A stretch of 64,000 bases of DNA from Mycolicibacterium llatzerense (GTDB lineage: Bacteria > Actinomycetota > Actinomycetes > Mycobacteriales > Mycobacteriaceae), in contig NZ_JXST01000006.1 of NCBI RefSeq assembly GCF_000878195.1, positions 117,164 through 181,163 of the forward strand, in the 5' to 3' direction. Position numbers and translations under genes: made by a program. A model generated the notes under the pieces. That model saw only the letters and a list, made by a program, of their open reading frames with translations, made no database searches and was not told where the DNA came from. Positions 26,665-35,801 of this stretch are shown here, piece after piece. Every line of letters begins with the position of its first letter. Within the stretch, counting starts at the first letter, position 1.

Positions 26665-27672
26665 ATGAAGACACCAGCGACAGTGGTCGCGGGCGTGGAC
26701 TTTGGTGACGCCGCCTTTGCCGCGCAGGTTCGCGACGCGGTCGCGCGTATCGAAGACCTGATGTCGACCGAGCTGGGCAAAGCCGACGAGCTGATGGCCG
26801 AGGCGGTCCAGCACTTGTTCCAGGCTGGTGGCAAGCGGTTCCGTCCGCTGTTCACTGTGCTCTCGGCGTCGCTGGGGCCGAACCCCGACAACGACGACGT
26901 CTCCATCGCCGGCGCCGTGATCGAGCTGGTGCACCTGGCGACGCTGTACCACGACGACGTCATGGACGAGGCCCAGGTGCGACGCGGCGCGGACAGCGCC
27001 AACGCCCGCTGGGGCAACAACATCGCGATCTTGGCCGGCGACTACCTGTTCGCCACCGCCTCGCGTCTGGTGTCCCGGCTGGGGCCCGACGCGGTCCGCG
27101 TCATCGCCGATACCTTCGCCCAGCTGGTGACGGGCCAGATGCGCGAGACCCGCGGCGCCGTCGAAGGTGCCGATCCCGTCGAGCACTACCTGAAGGTCGT
27201 CTACGAGAAGACCGCGTGCCTGATCGCGGCCTCCGGCCGGTTCGGCGCGACGTTCTCGGGCGCCGATGAGGAGCAGATCGAGCGGCTGAGCCGGCTCGGC
27301 GGCATCGTCGGCACCGTCTTCCAGATTTCCGACGACATCATCGACATCGACAGCGACCCCGACGAGTCGGGCAAGGTGCCGGGCACCGACCTGCGCGAAG
27401 GCGTGCACACCCTGCCGGTGCTGTACGCGTTGCGCGACACCGGGGCCGACGCCGACCGGCTGCGGGTGCTGCTGGCCAAGCCCATCGACAACGACGCCGA
27501 CCTCGCTGAGGCGCTGGCGTTGCTCCGGGCGTCGGAGGGCATGGTCGAGGCCAAGCGCACCGTGCAGCGCTTCGCTGCGGACGCGCGCGCAGAGCTGAAC
27601 AACCTGCCGGGCCTGCCCGGCCGGCTGGCGCTGCTCAACCTGGTCGAGTACACCGCTGACCGCCACGGCTGA
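26665..27672 (+). CDS. grcC1: Polyprenyl diphosphate synthase, GrcC1-like
   Basis: 335-residue trans-prenyl chain elongase (Rv0562 position). GGKRFRP near residue 52, first Asp-rich motif DDVMD near 96, second DDIIDIDSD near 221. It likely makes the long isoprenoid tail of menaquinone; chain length cannot be told from sequence alone. ATG 26665 fits the family. Confidence 0.92.
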   Translation: MKTPATVVAGVDFGDAAFAAQVRDAVARIEDLMSTELGKADELMAEAVQHLFQAGGKRFRPLFTVLSASLGPNPDNDDVSIAGAVIELVHLATLYHDDVMDEAQVRRGADSANARWGNNIAILAGDYLFATASRLVSRLGPDAVRVIADTFAQLVTGQMRETRGAVEGADPVEHYLKVVYEKTACLIAASGRFGATFSGADEEQIERLSRLGGIVGTVFQISDDIIDIDSDPDESGKVPGTDLREGVHTLPVLYALRDTGADADRLRVLLAKPIDNDADLAEALALLRASEGMVEAKRTVQRFAADARAELNNLPGLPGRLALLNLVEYTADRHG

Positions 27673-27772
27673 CCGTCGATCGGGACACCGCGGAACCAGG
27701 CACCAGCTGCCGTGCGTTCAAATCAGTGAGTTGATTGCGCTGAGCATCGACTGCGCCTGGAGGAGCTAGCTG

Positions 27773-28636
27773 ATGACGTGGAATCCGCACGCGAACACCG
27801 CGAAGACGTTCGCGCTGCTGGCGGGCTTCTCGACGCTCATCGTGCTGATCGGTTCGCTGTTCGGCAAGAACATCATGTACCTGGCGGTGCTGTTCGCCAT
27901 CGGCATGAACGCCTACGTCTACTTCAACAGCGCCAAGATGGCGCTGCGGGCCATGCACGCGCAGCCGGTCAGCGAGATGCAGGCGCCGGCGATGTACCGG
28001 ATCGTCCGCGAACTGGCCACCACGGCGCGGCAGCCGATGCCGCAGCTGTACATCAGTGACACCGCCGCGCCCAATGCCTTCGCCACCGGGCGCAATCCCC
28101 GCAACGCCGCGGTGTGCTGCACCACGGGCATCCTGAATCTCCTCAGTGAGCGCGAACTGCGGGCGGTGCTGGGGCATGAGCTGTCGCATGTCTACAACCG
28201 CGACATCCTGATCTCCTGCGTGGCGGGCGCCATGGCATCGGTGGTGACCGCACTGGTCAATGTCGCCTACTTCATCGGCATGTTCGGTGGCGACCGTGAC
28301 GACCGTCCCAATCCCTTTGTCCTGCTGGTTCTTTCGATCGTCGGCCCGTTGGCCGCGACGATCATCCGGCTGGCGGTGTCGCGCTCGCGTGAGTACCAGG
28401 CCGACCAGTCGGGCGCCGAGCTGACGGGCGACCCGCTGGCGCTGGCGAGCGCACTGCGCAAGATCAGCGACGGCGTGCAGCAGGCCCCGCTGCCCCCGGA
28501 GCCGCAACTGGCCGACCAGGCCCACCTGATGATCGCGAACCCGTTCCGGGCCGGCGAGAAGATCGGCAAACTGTTCTCGACCCATCCGCCCATCGAGGAC
28601 CGGATCGCGCGCCTGGAGCGCATGGCTGGGCGATAG
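27773..28636 (+). CDS. htpX: M48 family membrane zinc metalloprotease HtpX
   Basis: 287 residues. Two N-terminal membrane helices ([36 protein letters not shown]), the zinc motif HELSH (His135 to His139), a further hydrophobic pair (about 145-210) and the third ligand Glu in SREYQAD. HtpX degrades damaged membrane proteins. RBS GGAGG precedes the ATG. It follows the prenyl synthase as Rv0563 does. Confidence 0.93.
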   Translation: MTWNPHANTAKTFALLAGFSTLIVLIGSLFGKNIMYLAVLFAIGMNAYVYFNSAKMALRAMHAQPVSEMQAPAMYRIVRELATTARQPMPQLYISDTAAPNAFATGRNPRNAAVCCTTGILNLLSERELRAVLGHELSHVYNRDILISCVAGAMASVVTALVNVAYFIGMFGGDRDDRPNPFVLLVLSIVGPLAATIIRLAVSRSREYQADQSGAELTGDPLALASALRKISDGVQQAPLPPEPQLADQAHLMIANPFRAGEKIGKLFSTHPPIEDRIARLERMAGR

Positions 28637-28672
28637 CGCCCGGCTTCTCCCGTTGACCCCGCACTGAGGGTC

Positions 28673-28785
28673 GTCGCTACTCACACTTGTACGCCGTAGC
28701 CGCAGGGTCAACGAACACCCCGGGTTGATTTTGCCTTGGGGGCGTTGGCTACTCGCACTTTTACGCCGTGCCTTCAGGGTCAACG
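28673..28785. repeat. Two imperfect direct repeats downstream of htpX
   Basis: Copies at 28673-28713 and 28744-28785 share GCTACTC, CACTT, TACGCCGT and CAGGGTCAACG in the same order. A GTTGACCC block at 28652-28659 is complementary to the GGGTCAAC ends, so each copy could pair with it. They lie in the 280-bp gap before the DUF1326 gene. Probably a short dispersed mycobacterial intergenic repeat; no function is evident. Confidence 0.55.
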
Positions 28786-28820
28786 GGCCTCCGCGCGGCC
28801 TCGCCAAACTCATATCAATA

Positions 28821-28894
28821 TACCCCCTAGGGGTACTTGACGTGCGCTGCGATCGCTGCGTAACGTCGTCTGCGTCAGGTACCCTCAGGGGGTA
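28821..28894 (+). promoter_or_regulatory. Two copper-box-like palindromes upstream of the DUF1326 gene
   Basis: TACCCCCTAGGGGTA (28821-28835) and TACCCTCAGGGGGTA (28880-28894) are near-perfect palindromes of the TACCC-N5-GGGTA kind bound by CsoR-type copper repressors in actinobacteria. They lie 82 and 23 bp before the gene start, spaced 59 bp apart. Copper control is inferred from these boxes and the Cys-rich product; no csoR gene is in the window. Confidence 0.6.
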
Positions 28895-28916
28895 TGAAAC
28901 GAGAAGGGATTCAGCG

Positions 28917-29633
28917 ATGACGGTGGCGGTAACCCCGAAGACCGATTGGCATCTACGCGGCGAGTGGTTCGATGTGTGCAGCTGCAAGCTGCCCTGCCCG
29001 TGCAGCTTCGCGCAGGAGCCCACGTACGGCGACTGCCTGTTCACGCTCGTCTGGCAGGTGCACGAAGGGCATTACGGCACAACCGATTTGAGTGGCCTCG
29101 GGGTGGTGGCCCTGGGTGAGTTCGCCGGCAATATGTGGGTGGGCGACCCGGACGCCACCATGAAGCTGATGTTCTACATCGACGAGAAGGCCGACGCCGA
29201 CCAGCGCCTCGCGCTGGAGCGGATCTTCCGTGGCGACGAGGGCGGTTGGCCGGGGGAGTTCGGCAGTCTGATCAGCGAGCTGCGGGGCATCGAGTACGCG
29301 CCGATCAACTTCGCCGCGGCTGACGACCTCGCCTACTGGCGGGCGGAGATTCCGGGCAAGGTCGATGTGCGGGTCGACGCGCTGACGGGGCCGACGGCCG
29401 ACCCGAACCGCCGCGTCACGACCGTCAACGCCCCGGGTGCCGAAGTGGGGCCGGGACAGGTGGCGACGTGGGGTGTGGTGAAGAAGGCCGACGCCGTCGG
29501 ATTCGACTTCTCCCACGAGTACCTCGGCGCCTCGAGCAAGCATTTCCCGTTCGACTGGCGGCCCGACGGCGAACTGCCCAGCGTCGAATTGCCGAGCGCC
29601 GCACAGGCGTCGGGCGCGTGCTGCTGCGGCTGA
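28917..29633 (+). CDS. DUF1326 domain protein, Cys-rich ends
   Basis: 238 residues. The N terminus has CSCKLPCPC (Cys21, 23, 27, 29) and the C terminus ends ACCCG, so seven cysteines sit at the two ends around the DUF1326 core (WHLRGEWFDV, MKLMFYIDEKADADQR). Family function is not established; membership together with the copper-type palindromes suggests soft-metal handling. There is no signal peptide, so it is probably cytoplasmic. Confidence 0.8.
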   Translation: MTVAVTPKTDWHLRGEWFDVCSCKLPCPCSFAQEPTYGDCLFTLVWQVHEGHYGTTDLSGLGVVALGEFAGNMWVGDPDATMKLMFYIDEKADADQRLALERIFRGDEGGWPGEFGSLISELRGIEYAPINFAAADDLAYWRAEIPGKVDVRVDALTGPTADPNRRVTTVNAPGAEVGPGQVATWGVVKKADAVGFDFSHEYLGASSKHFPFDWRPDGELPSVELPSAAQASGACCCG

Positions 29634-29657
29634 GCTGAACCGGTTCCGGAAATGACA

Positions 29658-29704
29658 CTGCGCCCAGGGCCCGCCGCTCTCGCGGTTTACGGCCCTGGGC
29701 GCAG
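29658..29704. terminator. Bidirectional hairpin between DUF1326 and SulP/carbonic anhydrase genes
   Basis: A perfect 14-bp stem, CTGCGCCCAGGGCC (29658-29671) with its complement at 29691-29704, loop 19 nt. It lies between two convergent genes, so it can serve both. Confidence 0.7.
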
Positions 29705-29717
29705 GATCAATCAGGTA

Positions 29718-31895
29718 CTACTCGGCCACCTCGACCAGGCGGTCCACGCCGACCGGCGTCACCCGCAGAGCGGCCGCGCTGCCGATGTCGTAGAACAGCC
29801 CGATCACCTCGAGCTCGCCCGCGCGGTGCCGGTCCCGGACCAGCGGGTGGGCGGCGAGGGTCTGCACCTGGAGGGCGACGTTGACGATCGACAACTGGTC
29901 GATGACGCCGAAGCCTTCCTCGGCCGCGGCCAGTGCCACGGGGTGGCGGCCCTCGTCGAAGGCGCGCAACGTCGCGTCACCGTGCTCCAGCCAGGTGTGC
30001 AGGTGCTCGTCCTGGCCCTGATCCTTGCTCAGCACCGCAGTCATGGCGCCGCAGCTGGAGTGGCCGCACACCACGATCGAGGAGACCTGCAGGACGTCGA
30101 CGGCGAACGCAATGGCCGCCTCGATCGACGCGTCGGTCCGTCCCTCCGGGATCAGGTTGCCGACGTTGCGCACTGTCAGCAGGTCGCCGGGGCCACTGCT
30201 GGTGATGAGGTTGGGCACGACCCGCGAGTCGACGCAGGTGATGAACAGCGTCTCGGGCTTCTGGGCGTGGGCCAGCTCTTCCATGTGCGGACGCAGCACG
30301 GGTGCGGTGCGGCGGTGGTAGGTCTCCAGGCCTTCCATGACGGAGTTGGTCTGGGTCTGCGACTTCCACGGGACGACGCCGGACCGCTTGTCGAACGGGT
30401 TGAAGCTGCGCGCGGGCGGGCCGGAAGTCGCGCTGTGCATTTCGACGGTGCCGTGCTCGTGGATCTCGACAGAGCCACCGCCGGCCACGTGCTGGCGCTT
30501 CCACTCGTCGATGGTTTCGTGCGCGGCGTGGTCGATGAAGTCGACCGACAGGTCGATCGTGACGTCGGAGCCGGCCGGCAGCGAGGCCAGGGCCGAGGTC
30601 AGGCGCGGCAGCGACAGGAAGCTGACGGAGCCTTCGATGACGATGCGCCAGTCGTTACCGGCGATGTGCTCGGTGACGATCTTGGCCCGGATCACGCGCC
30701 AGACGGTGAGCGCCACGGCCAGGGCGAGACCGATCAGCACACCCTCGAGCAGGTTGAGGAAGACGACGCCGAGAATCGTGATCGCGTAGACCGCGATATC
30801 GCCTGTGCGCCGGGCGGTTTCGATGTGCGCCTTCTTGACCAACTGGCAGCCGATGACGATCAGCAGGCCGGCCAGCGCCGACGTCGGGATCAGCTGTGCC
30901 AGGCCGGCGAACGGCACCGCGAACAACAGGATCCAGAAACCGTGCAGGATGGCGGAAGCCCGGGTCTTGGCGCCGGCGGTGACGTTGGTCGAGCTGCGCA
31001 CGATCACGCCGGTGACGGGCAGGCCGCCGATGGCGCCGGAGACGGCGTTGGCCGCGCCCTGGCCGATCAGCTCACGATCGAAGTTGGTGCGGGGACCGTT
31101 GTGCATGCGATCCACCGACACCGCAGAGAGCAGACTCTCGACGCTGGCGATCAGCGCGACGGTCAGCACGCCGGCGATGATGCCGTCCCAGTCGCCCGTG
31201 GGCAGGGTCGGCAGTGTGAGCGAGTCCAGCAGCGAGCCGTTGATCTGAATGCGTTTGACGTCGAACGGCAGCGCGACGGACAGCGCGGTGACGCCGACGA
31301 TGGCCACCAGCGGACCGGGGATCCGGTTGATCGGCGCCGGCACCCAGCGCCACGCCACGAGCGTGACGATGACCAGCATGCCGAGCAGGAACCCGGCGCC
31401 CTGGATGTTCGTCAGCTGGGCGGGCAGTTCGTGGATGTTCTCCCACGCGGAGCTGTTGGACTTGCCACCCAGCAGCACGTGCAGCTGCTGCAGCGCGATG
31501 GTGACACCGATGCCGGCCAGCATGGCGTGCACGACGACCGGCGAGATCGCCAGCGCGGCCCGGGCCACGCGGCTCAGGCCGAACAGAATCTGCAGAATGC
31601 CGGCGCCGACGGTGATGGCGCACGTGACGCCCCAGCCGAATTCGGCGATCAGGCCGGCGACGACGACGGTCAGGCCGGCGGCCGGTCCGCTCACCTGCAG
31701 CGGCGAGCCGCCGAGCGCGCCGGCGACGATGCCACCGACGACGGCGGCGATGATGCCCGCCAGGATCGGAGCGTTGGAGGCGACGGCGATGCCGAGTGAC
31801 AGTGGCAGTGCCACCAGGAATACGACGAGTGACGCCGGCAGGTCGTAGCGCAGTATCGCGCGTAGTCCCTTTGTCGGCGGGGCGGTTTCTAGCAT
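29718..31895 (-). CDS. SulP-family anion transporter fused to beta-carbonic anhydrase
   Basis: 725 residues. The N-terminal SulP transporter (about residues 10-420; roughly ten to twelve hydrophobic segments) is followed by a STAS-like domain (about 430-520). The C-terminal beta-carbonic anhydrase (about 545-725) has the zinc ligands in CVDSRVVP and HSSCGAM. It resembles Rv3273. It probably moves bicarbonate or another anion and interconverts it with CO2 at the inner face of the membrane. ATG 31895 (MLETAPPTKGLRAIL) is preferred; an upstream in-frame ATG at 31994 would add a hydrophilic unlikely segment and overlap the palindrome at 31993. Confidence 0.9.
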   Translation of the reverse strand: MLETAPPTKGLRAILRYDLPASLVVFLVALPLSLGIAVASNAPILAGIIAAVVGGIVAGALGGSPLQVSGPAAGLTVVVAGLIAEFGWGVTCAITVGAGILQILFGLSRVARAALAISPVVVHAMLAGIGVTIALQQLHVLLGGKSNSSAWENIHELPAQLTNIQGAGFLLGMLVIVTLVAWRWVPAPINRIPGPLVAIVGVTALSVALPFDVKRIQINGSLLDSLTLPTLPTGDWDGIIAGVLTVALIASVESLLSAVSVDRMHNGPRTNFDRELIGQGAANAVSGAIGGLPVTGVIVRSSTNVTAGAKTRASAILHGFWILLFAVPFAGLAQLIPTSALAGLLIVIGCQLVKKAHIETARRTGDIAVYAITILGVVFLNLLEGVLIGLALAVALTVWRVIRAKIVTEHIAGNDWRIVIEGSVSFLSLPRLTSALASLPAGSDVTIDLSVDFIDHAAHETIDEWKRQHVAGGGSVEIHEHGTVEMHSATSGPPARSFNPFDKRSGVVPWKSQTQTNSVMEGLETYHRRTAPVLRPHMEELAHAQKPETLFITCVDSRVVPNLITSSGPGDLLTVRNVGNLIPEGRTDASIEAAIAFAVDVLQVSSIVVCGHSSCGAMTAVLSKDQGQDEHLHTWLEHGDATLRAFDEGRHPVALAAAEEGFGVIDQLSIVNVALQVQTLAAHPLVRDRHRAGELEVIGLFYDIGSAAALRVTPVGVDRLVEVAE

Positions 31896-32368
31896 GCCTA
31901 GGTTTCCGTTCTCCGTTAGTTGTCCGATGGACACATGTGCAGATGCGCGGCGTGAGTGGTGGCCCGCGCGCCCGCCGACGTCATTGTCGATCAAACATGT
32001 TGTGCAACAACATGTTTCATTCTGATTTGGCGGTCGCCGATGAGAGTCTGCGCCAATTGCTAAGTGCGAGAGTATTTATCGCCGGACGGGGTCGCAAGGC
32101 GAAGGGGGCTTCCCATAGAGAACGCAAATCTTCTTGGCGCGCCAGTTGGTTGAGTAATTCGCAATCCTGCGCTACCAGATGGAATCGGCGCGGCCGGTAT
32201 GCTGGCGATTGGTGGTCCGACCAGTCAAAATGGCTGTATTGCAACGATTCTCGCGCATCACATCGGACTGCGTAAGTGACGTGAGTCATATCGAGGACTA
32301 ATATTTGAACTCGGTATGAACGCAGTGACAATTTTCGGTGCACTCAACACAATGGAAGAATGACGACG
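31896..32368. other. Divergent intergenic region, AT-richer, no gene supported
   Basis: About 470 bp between the SulP/carbonic anhydrase and the response regulator. Frames crossing it have no RBS and no recognisable product. Its GC content is visibly lower than that of its neighbours. It must hold both promoters and contains the 25-bp palindrome listed separately. Confidence 0.5.
31993..32017. promoter_or_regulatory. Perfect 25-bp palindrome upstream of SulP/carbonic anhydrase
   Basis: AAACATGTTGT-GCA-ACAACATGTTT: two perfect 11-bp arms around a 3-bp centre, about 100 bp before the SulP start on the minus strand. Operators for dimeric regulators look like this. The binding factor is unknown; the neighbouring response regulator is only one candidate. 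Confidence 0.55.
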
Positions 32369-33142
32369 ATGTCGGTACCACCTCGCGAGCGTCACCCCCG
32401 GGCCGCCGTGCTCGGCCAGCTGCCGCGCATGGAACGTGCCGACGGATCCCCCATCCGGGTGTTGCTGGTCGATGATGAGCCGGCGCTGACCAACCTGGTC
32501 AAGATGGCCCTGCACTACGAGGGCTGGGTAGTCGAGGTCGCGCACAACGGCCGTGATGCGGTGACCAAGTTCGGCGAGATGGAACCCGACCTCGTGGTGC
32601 TGGACATCATGCTGCCCGACACCGACGGTCTGCAGTTGCTGCAGCGGGTGCGCTCGGCAGAGGGCTACACGCCGACCCTATTTCTCACCGCGCGGGACTC
32701 CGTGATGGACCGGGTCACCGGGTTGACTGCCGGTGCCGACGACTACATGACCAAGCCGTTCAGCCTCGAAGAGCTCGTGGCGCGGCTGCGTGGACTGCTG
32801 CGCCGGTCCAGCCACCTGGCGCCGGAGTCCGACGAAGTGCTCAAGGTCGGCGACATGGTGCTCAACGGCGCCAGCCGGGAAGTGACCCGCGCCGGTGAAC
32901 TGATCTCGTTGACCGTCACCGAGTTCGAACTGCTCCGGTACCTGATGCGTAACCCGCGACGGGCCATCGCCCGCGCGGAGATTCTCGACCGGGTGTGGAA
33001 CTACGGGTTCGGCGGCAAGTCGAGCATCGTCGATCTCTACATCTCGTATCTGCGCAAGAAGATCGACACCGATCGTGAACCGATGATCCACACAGTGCGC
33101 GGCGTGGGCTACATGCTGCGCCCTGCCGACGCGGAGGACTAA
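32369..33142 (+). CDS. OmpR/PhoB-family response regulator
   Basis: 257 residues. Receiver domain with VLLVDDEPALTN, phosphoacceptor Asp79 (VVLDIML) and Lys in YMTKPFSLEE; C-terminal winged helix with ISLTVTEFELLRYLMRNP and VDLYISYLRKKID. It pairs with the kinase 10 bp downstream. ATG 32369 is preferred to 32360 because GGAAGA lies 9 nt before it but abuts the earlier ATG. The sequence recalls mycobacterial TrcR-type regulators; that is a tentative comparison. Confidence 0.92.
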   Translation: MSVPPRERHPRAAVLGQLPRMERADGSPIRVLLVDDEPALTNLVKMALHYEGWVVEVAHNGRDAVTKFGEMEPDLVVLDIMLPDTDGLQLLQRVRSAEGYTPTLFLTARDSVMDRVTGLTAGADDYMTKPFSLEELVARLRGLLRRSSHLAPESDEVLKVGDMVLNGASREVTRAGELISLTVTEFELLRYLMRNPRRAIARAEILDRVWNYGFGGKSSIVDLYISYLRKKIDTDREPMIHTVRGVGYMLRPADAED

Positions 33143-33152
33143 TCTGCCCGAG

Positions 33153-34733
33153 GTGACGCGCGTGACCCGGGTCCCGACTCGAGTGCTGGCCCGAAATCCG
33201 GCTCGGGTGCCGTGGTGGCGTCCGCGGACCCTGCGCCGGCGTCTCGTGCTCGGCGTCACCTCCCTGGTCACCGTGGTGCTGCTGGCGGTCGGGGTGCTGT
33301 CGGTGTACAGCCTGCACAGCTACGTGTCCGCGATGAGCGACGCGGAGTTGGACCGTTCGCTCGATGCTCTCGGTCATTCGTATGACCGCTTGGAGATCAA
33401 GCGCGGTGATCCGGCGCATCCCATCGACGCCGGGGAGGACGGCCTGACGGCCTTCGGTGGCCAGGCCCCGGGCAATCTCATCGCCGTCGTGCACAAGGGC
33501 GTCGTCGTGCAGTCGGCGGTGTTCCCGGACGGGGAACCGAAGCCGGTCCAGCCCGACGTCATCAAGGCTGTCAGTGGGCAGCAGTGGACGAATCTCGGAC
33601 CGCGCACGGTGAAGCTGCCGAAACTCGGCTGGTACCGATTGGCGGGACAGGACGCCGGCGGCGGTGACGTGCTGGTCTCCGGGGTGTCCATGGAAGAGGC
33701 CAACAGCGTGGTGGCGCGCAAGACCGTCGCGGTCGCGGTCATGACGCTGCTGGCCATTGCGCTGACGGCTGTCGGCACCATCGCGGTGGTGAACTATGCG
33801 CTGCGGCCGCTGAGCCGCGTGGCCTCGACGGCGGCCAAGGTCGCGACCCGCCAGTTCGGTAGTGAGGACCACCGCATCACCGAACGGGTCCGGCCCGAGG
33901 ACACCGATCCGCGTACCGAGGTCGGCATCGTGGGGGACACGCTCAACAAACTGCTGGACAACGTCGACAGCGCGCTGGCCGAGCTCGCCGCCTCCCACCG
34001 TCGGACGCGGCAGTTCCTCACCGATGCCAGCCACGAGTTGCGGACCCCGCTGGCCGCCATCCGCGGGTACGCCGAGCTGACCCGTCAGGACAGCGCGGCA
34101 CTGCCCGAGACCACCGAATACGCGCTGGCCCGCATCGAGTCCGAGGCGCAGCGGATGTCCGGTCTGGTGGAGGACCTGCTGTTGATATCGCGTCTCGAGG
34201 AGCATCAGGACCTCGAGACCGATGATGTCGACCTGTGCGACCTGGTGATCAACGCGGTCAACGACGCCGCGGTGTCGTCGCCCGTGCATCGCTGGCGCTC
34301 GCGCCTGCCTGACGTGTCGGTGTGGGTACGTGGTGACCCGGCGCGGTTGCATCAGGTGATCGGCAACCTGCTGGCCAATGCGCGGGTGCACACGCCGGCG
34401 GGAACGGCGGTCACGGCGACCTTGACCCCGGGCCCCGGATATGTGGAACTGACCGTCGCCGACGACGGTCCGGGAATTCCCGAAGAATTGTTGCCGAATT
34501 TGTTCGACAGATTTGTGGTTGCCGACAAATCGCGTTCTCGCGCGCTCGGTAGCACCGGCCTCGGTCTGGCGATCGTGTCGACGATCGTCAAAGCGCACGG
34601 CGGCCGGGTGAAAGTCGAATCAAACACTGCGGGAACGACTTTCCGGGTCCGGTTGCCGATGTTGCGGGACGTCGGCGAGTACGTGACGATGAGTGAGTCG
34701 TACACCCCGCACACCGTCGAGACGACTATTTGA
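33153..34733 (+). CDS. Sensor histidine kinase
   Basis: 526 residues. First membrane helix about 30-55 (LVLGVTSLVTVVLLAVGVLSV), periplasmic sensor about 56-190, second helix near 195-215, then HAMP. The H-box is FLTDASHELRTPLAAI with His294; the ATPase part has HQVIGNLLANARVH, VADDGPGIPEE and STGLGLAIV. It is the partner of the response regulator just upstream. The sensed signal is unknown. Confidence 0.92.
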   Translation: MTRVTRVPTRVLARNPARVPWWRPRTLRRRLVLGVTSLVTVVLLAVGVLSVYSLHSYVSAMSDAELDRSLDALGHSYDRLEIKRGDPAHPIDAGEDGLTAFGGQAPGNLIAVVHKGVVVQSAVFPDGEPKPVQPDVIKAVSGQQWTNLGPRTVKLPKLGWYRLAGQDAGGGDVLVSGVSMEEANSVVARKTVAVAVMTLLAIALTAVGTIAVVNYALRPLSRVASTAAKVATRQFGSEDHRITERVRPEDTDPRTEVGIVGDTLNKLLDNVDSALAELAASHRRTRQFLTDASHELRTPLAAIRGYAELTRQDSAALPETTEYALARIESEAQRMSGLVEDLLLISRLEEHQDLETDDVDLCDLVINAVNDAAVSSPVHRWRSRLPDVSVWVRGDPARLHQVIGNLLANARVHTPAGTAVTATLTPGPGYVELTVADDGPGIPEELLPNLFDRFVVADKSRSRALGSTGLGLAIVSTIVKAHGGRVKVESNTAGTTFRVRLPMLRDVGEYVTMSESYTPHTVETTI

Positions 34734-34872
34734 GTTTCGCCTGAATTCCGCATGATCCATGCGGGTATCGGTATGCGTTCGACCTGAGAATGCGTTTCTC
34801 GCTCAATTTCGCGGCTACTGTCGAAGTTATTGATTCAGTGCAATCTGCGCTGAATGCGGGAGAGGGAAAAAC

Positions 34873-35169
34873 ATGAAGAATCCCACGAAGATCCCAGTCG
34901 GAACCGGAATCGTCCTGGCCTTGATGGTCGCGCTGGCCGTACCGGCCGCGGCTCGTCCGGTCGTGCCGCCCGGCCCCGGGGAATCCGCGACGCAGACGAT
35001 CCACCGGCTGCAGACCGAGGGCTTCCGGGTGATCGAGTCGCGGGTCGGCAGCGGATCTCTCGACAAATGCACCGTCACCGCGGTCCGGCACGGCCGCGAG
35101 CTGTCGAGTCAGGAAGGCAAGCTGCGCGGCCAGAGCACCACGGTTTACGTCGACCTCGGCTGCAAGTGA
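34873..35169 (+). CDS. Small secreted protein, 98 residues
   Basis: A Sec signal peptide (IPVGTGIVLALMVALAVPAAA) is followed by a compact mature domain of about 68 residues with two Cys (DKCTVTAV and DLGCK at the end), probably forming a disulfide. Family not recognised; similar small exported proteins are common in mycobacteria. RBS GAGAGGG precedes the ATG. It lies downstream of the kinase gene after a 139-bp gap. Confidence 0.8.
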   Translation: MKNPTKIPVGTGIVLALMVALAVPAAARPVVPPGPGESATQTIHRLQTEGFRVIESRVGSGSLDKCTVTAVRHGRELSSQEGKLRGQSTTVYVDLGCK

Positions 35170-35206
35170 TTTGACGCTGGCGCTGCGAGCCATGGCGACG
35201 GGGTTC

Positions 35207-35219
35207 TACTCTGATCAGG
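35207..35219 (+). promoter_or_regulatory. Candidate leaderless promoter (-10 TACTCT) for the secreted protein gene
   Basis: TACTCT (35207-35212) fits the mycobacterial TANNNT -10 element and ends six bases before GTG 35219, the spacing expected when transcription starts on the initiation codon. No Shine-Dalgarno is near this GTG. Confidence 0.5.
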
Positions 35220-35776
35220 TGTTGAGCAGATTCCTGATCGGTGCGGTCGCGGCCACGTGGGCGATCTCGTTGGTGCCGGGCGTTGCCGCGGCCGATCCGC
35301 CGCCGGAGCCGGTGCCCCCGCCACCGGGACCCGCCGCGCCGAACCTCAACGGATTCAAGCCCGTCAGCCCGTCGAATTTCGCTAGCAAGGACGGCTCCTT
35401 CTACATGTTCCAGGCGCCCGGCGGCCTGACCTGCGTGATGCGCCGCAACGAAGGCGAGTACGGCTGTAGCGGCCCGCTGCCGGGCGCGCCGGAAGGCTCC
35501 AACGTGGTCGTCGGCGGTCAGTTCGGTGCGCCGGCGTTCAACATCCTGAACGGCCCGAAGTACCTCGGCGAGATGCCCGGCGCGGTGCAGACATTGCCGG
35601 CCGGTTCGCGGATCAGCTACCGCAACATCACCTGCGGCACCGACGGCACCATGACGGCGTGCGTCAACGGCTTCGACCAGTCCGGTTTCGTGGTCAGCCC
35701 GTCGGGCAGCTTCATCGTCAACGAGTCGAATCCGTTGCTGGACAGGCCGAAAGACCGCAGCCCCTACGCGAACTGA
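35219..35776 (+). CDS. Secreted protein with Pro-rich N terminus
   Basis: 185 residues from GTG. The signal peptide MLSRFLIGAVAATWAISLVPGVAAA is followed by a Pro-rich stretch (PPPEPVPPPPGP) and a domain with four Cys (LTCVMRR, YGCSG, NITCGT, TACVNG). It resembles mycobacterial exported proteins of unknown function. An alternative ATG at 35192 would place extra residues before the signal; the leaderless GTG is favoured by the -10 element just upstream. Confidence 0.75.
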   Translation: MLSRFLIGAVAATWAISLVPGVAAADPPPEPVPPPPGPAAPNLNGFKPVSPSNFASKDGSFYMFQAPGGLTCVMRRNEGEYGCSGPLPGAPEGSNVVVGGQFGAPAFNILNGPKYLGEMPGAVQTLPAGSRISYRNITCGTDGTMTACVNGFDQSGFVVSPSGSFIVNESNPLLDRPKDRSPYAN

Positions 35777-35801
35777 TCGCAGGGCCGCGCGAGCGTGGAA
35801 C

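Noticed and set aside
25651..27672. A 673-residue plus-strand frame covering menJ and the prenyl synthase
   Set aside because: Only its last half is the prenyl synthase; the first part is antisense to menJ. The ATG at 26665 fits the family.
31796..32343. Open frames in the SulP/response-regulator gap
   Set aside because: Codon use and composition unlike neighbours, no RBS, and they overlap the palindrome and promoter region.
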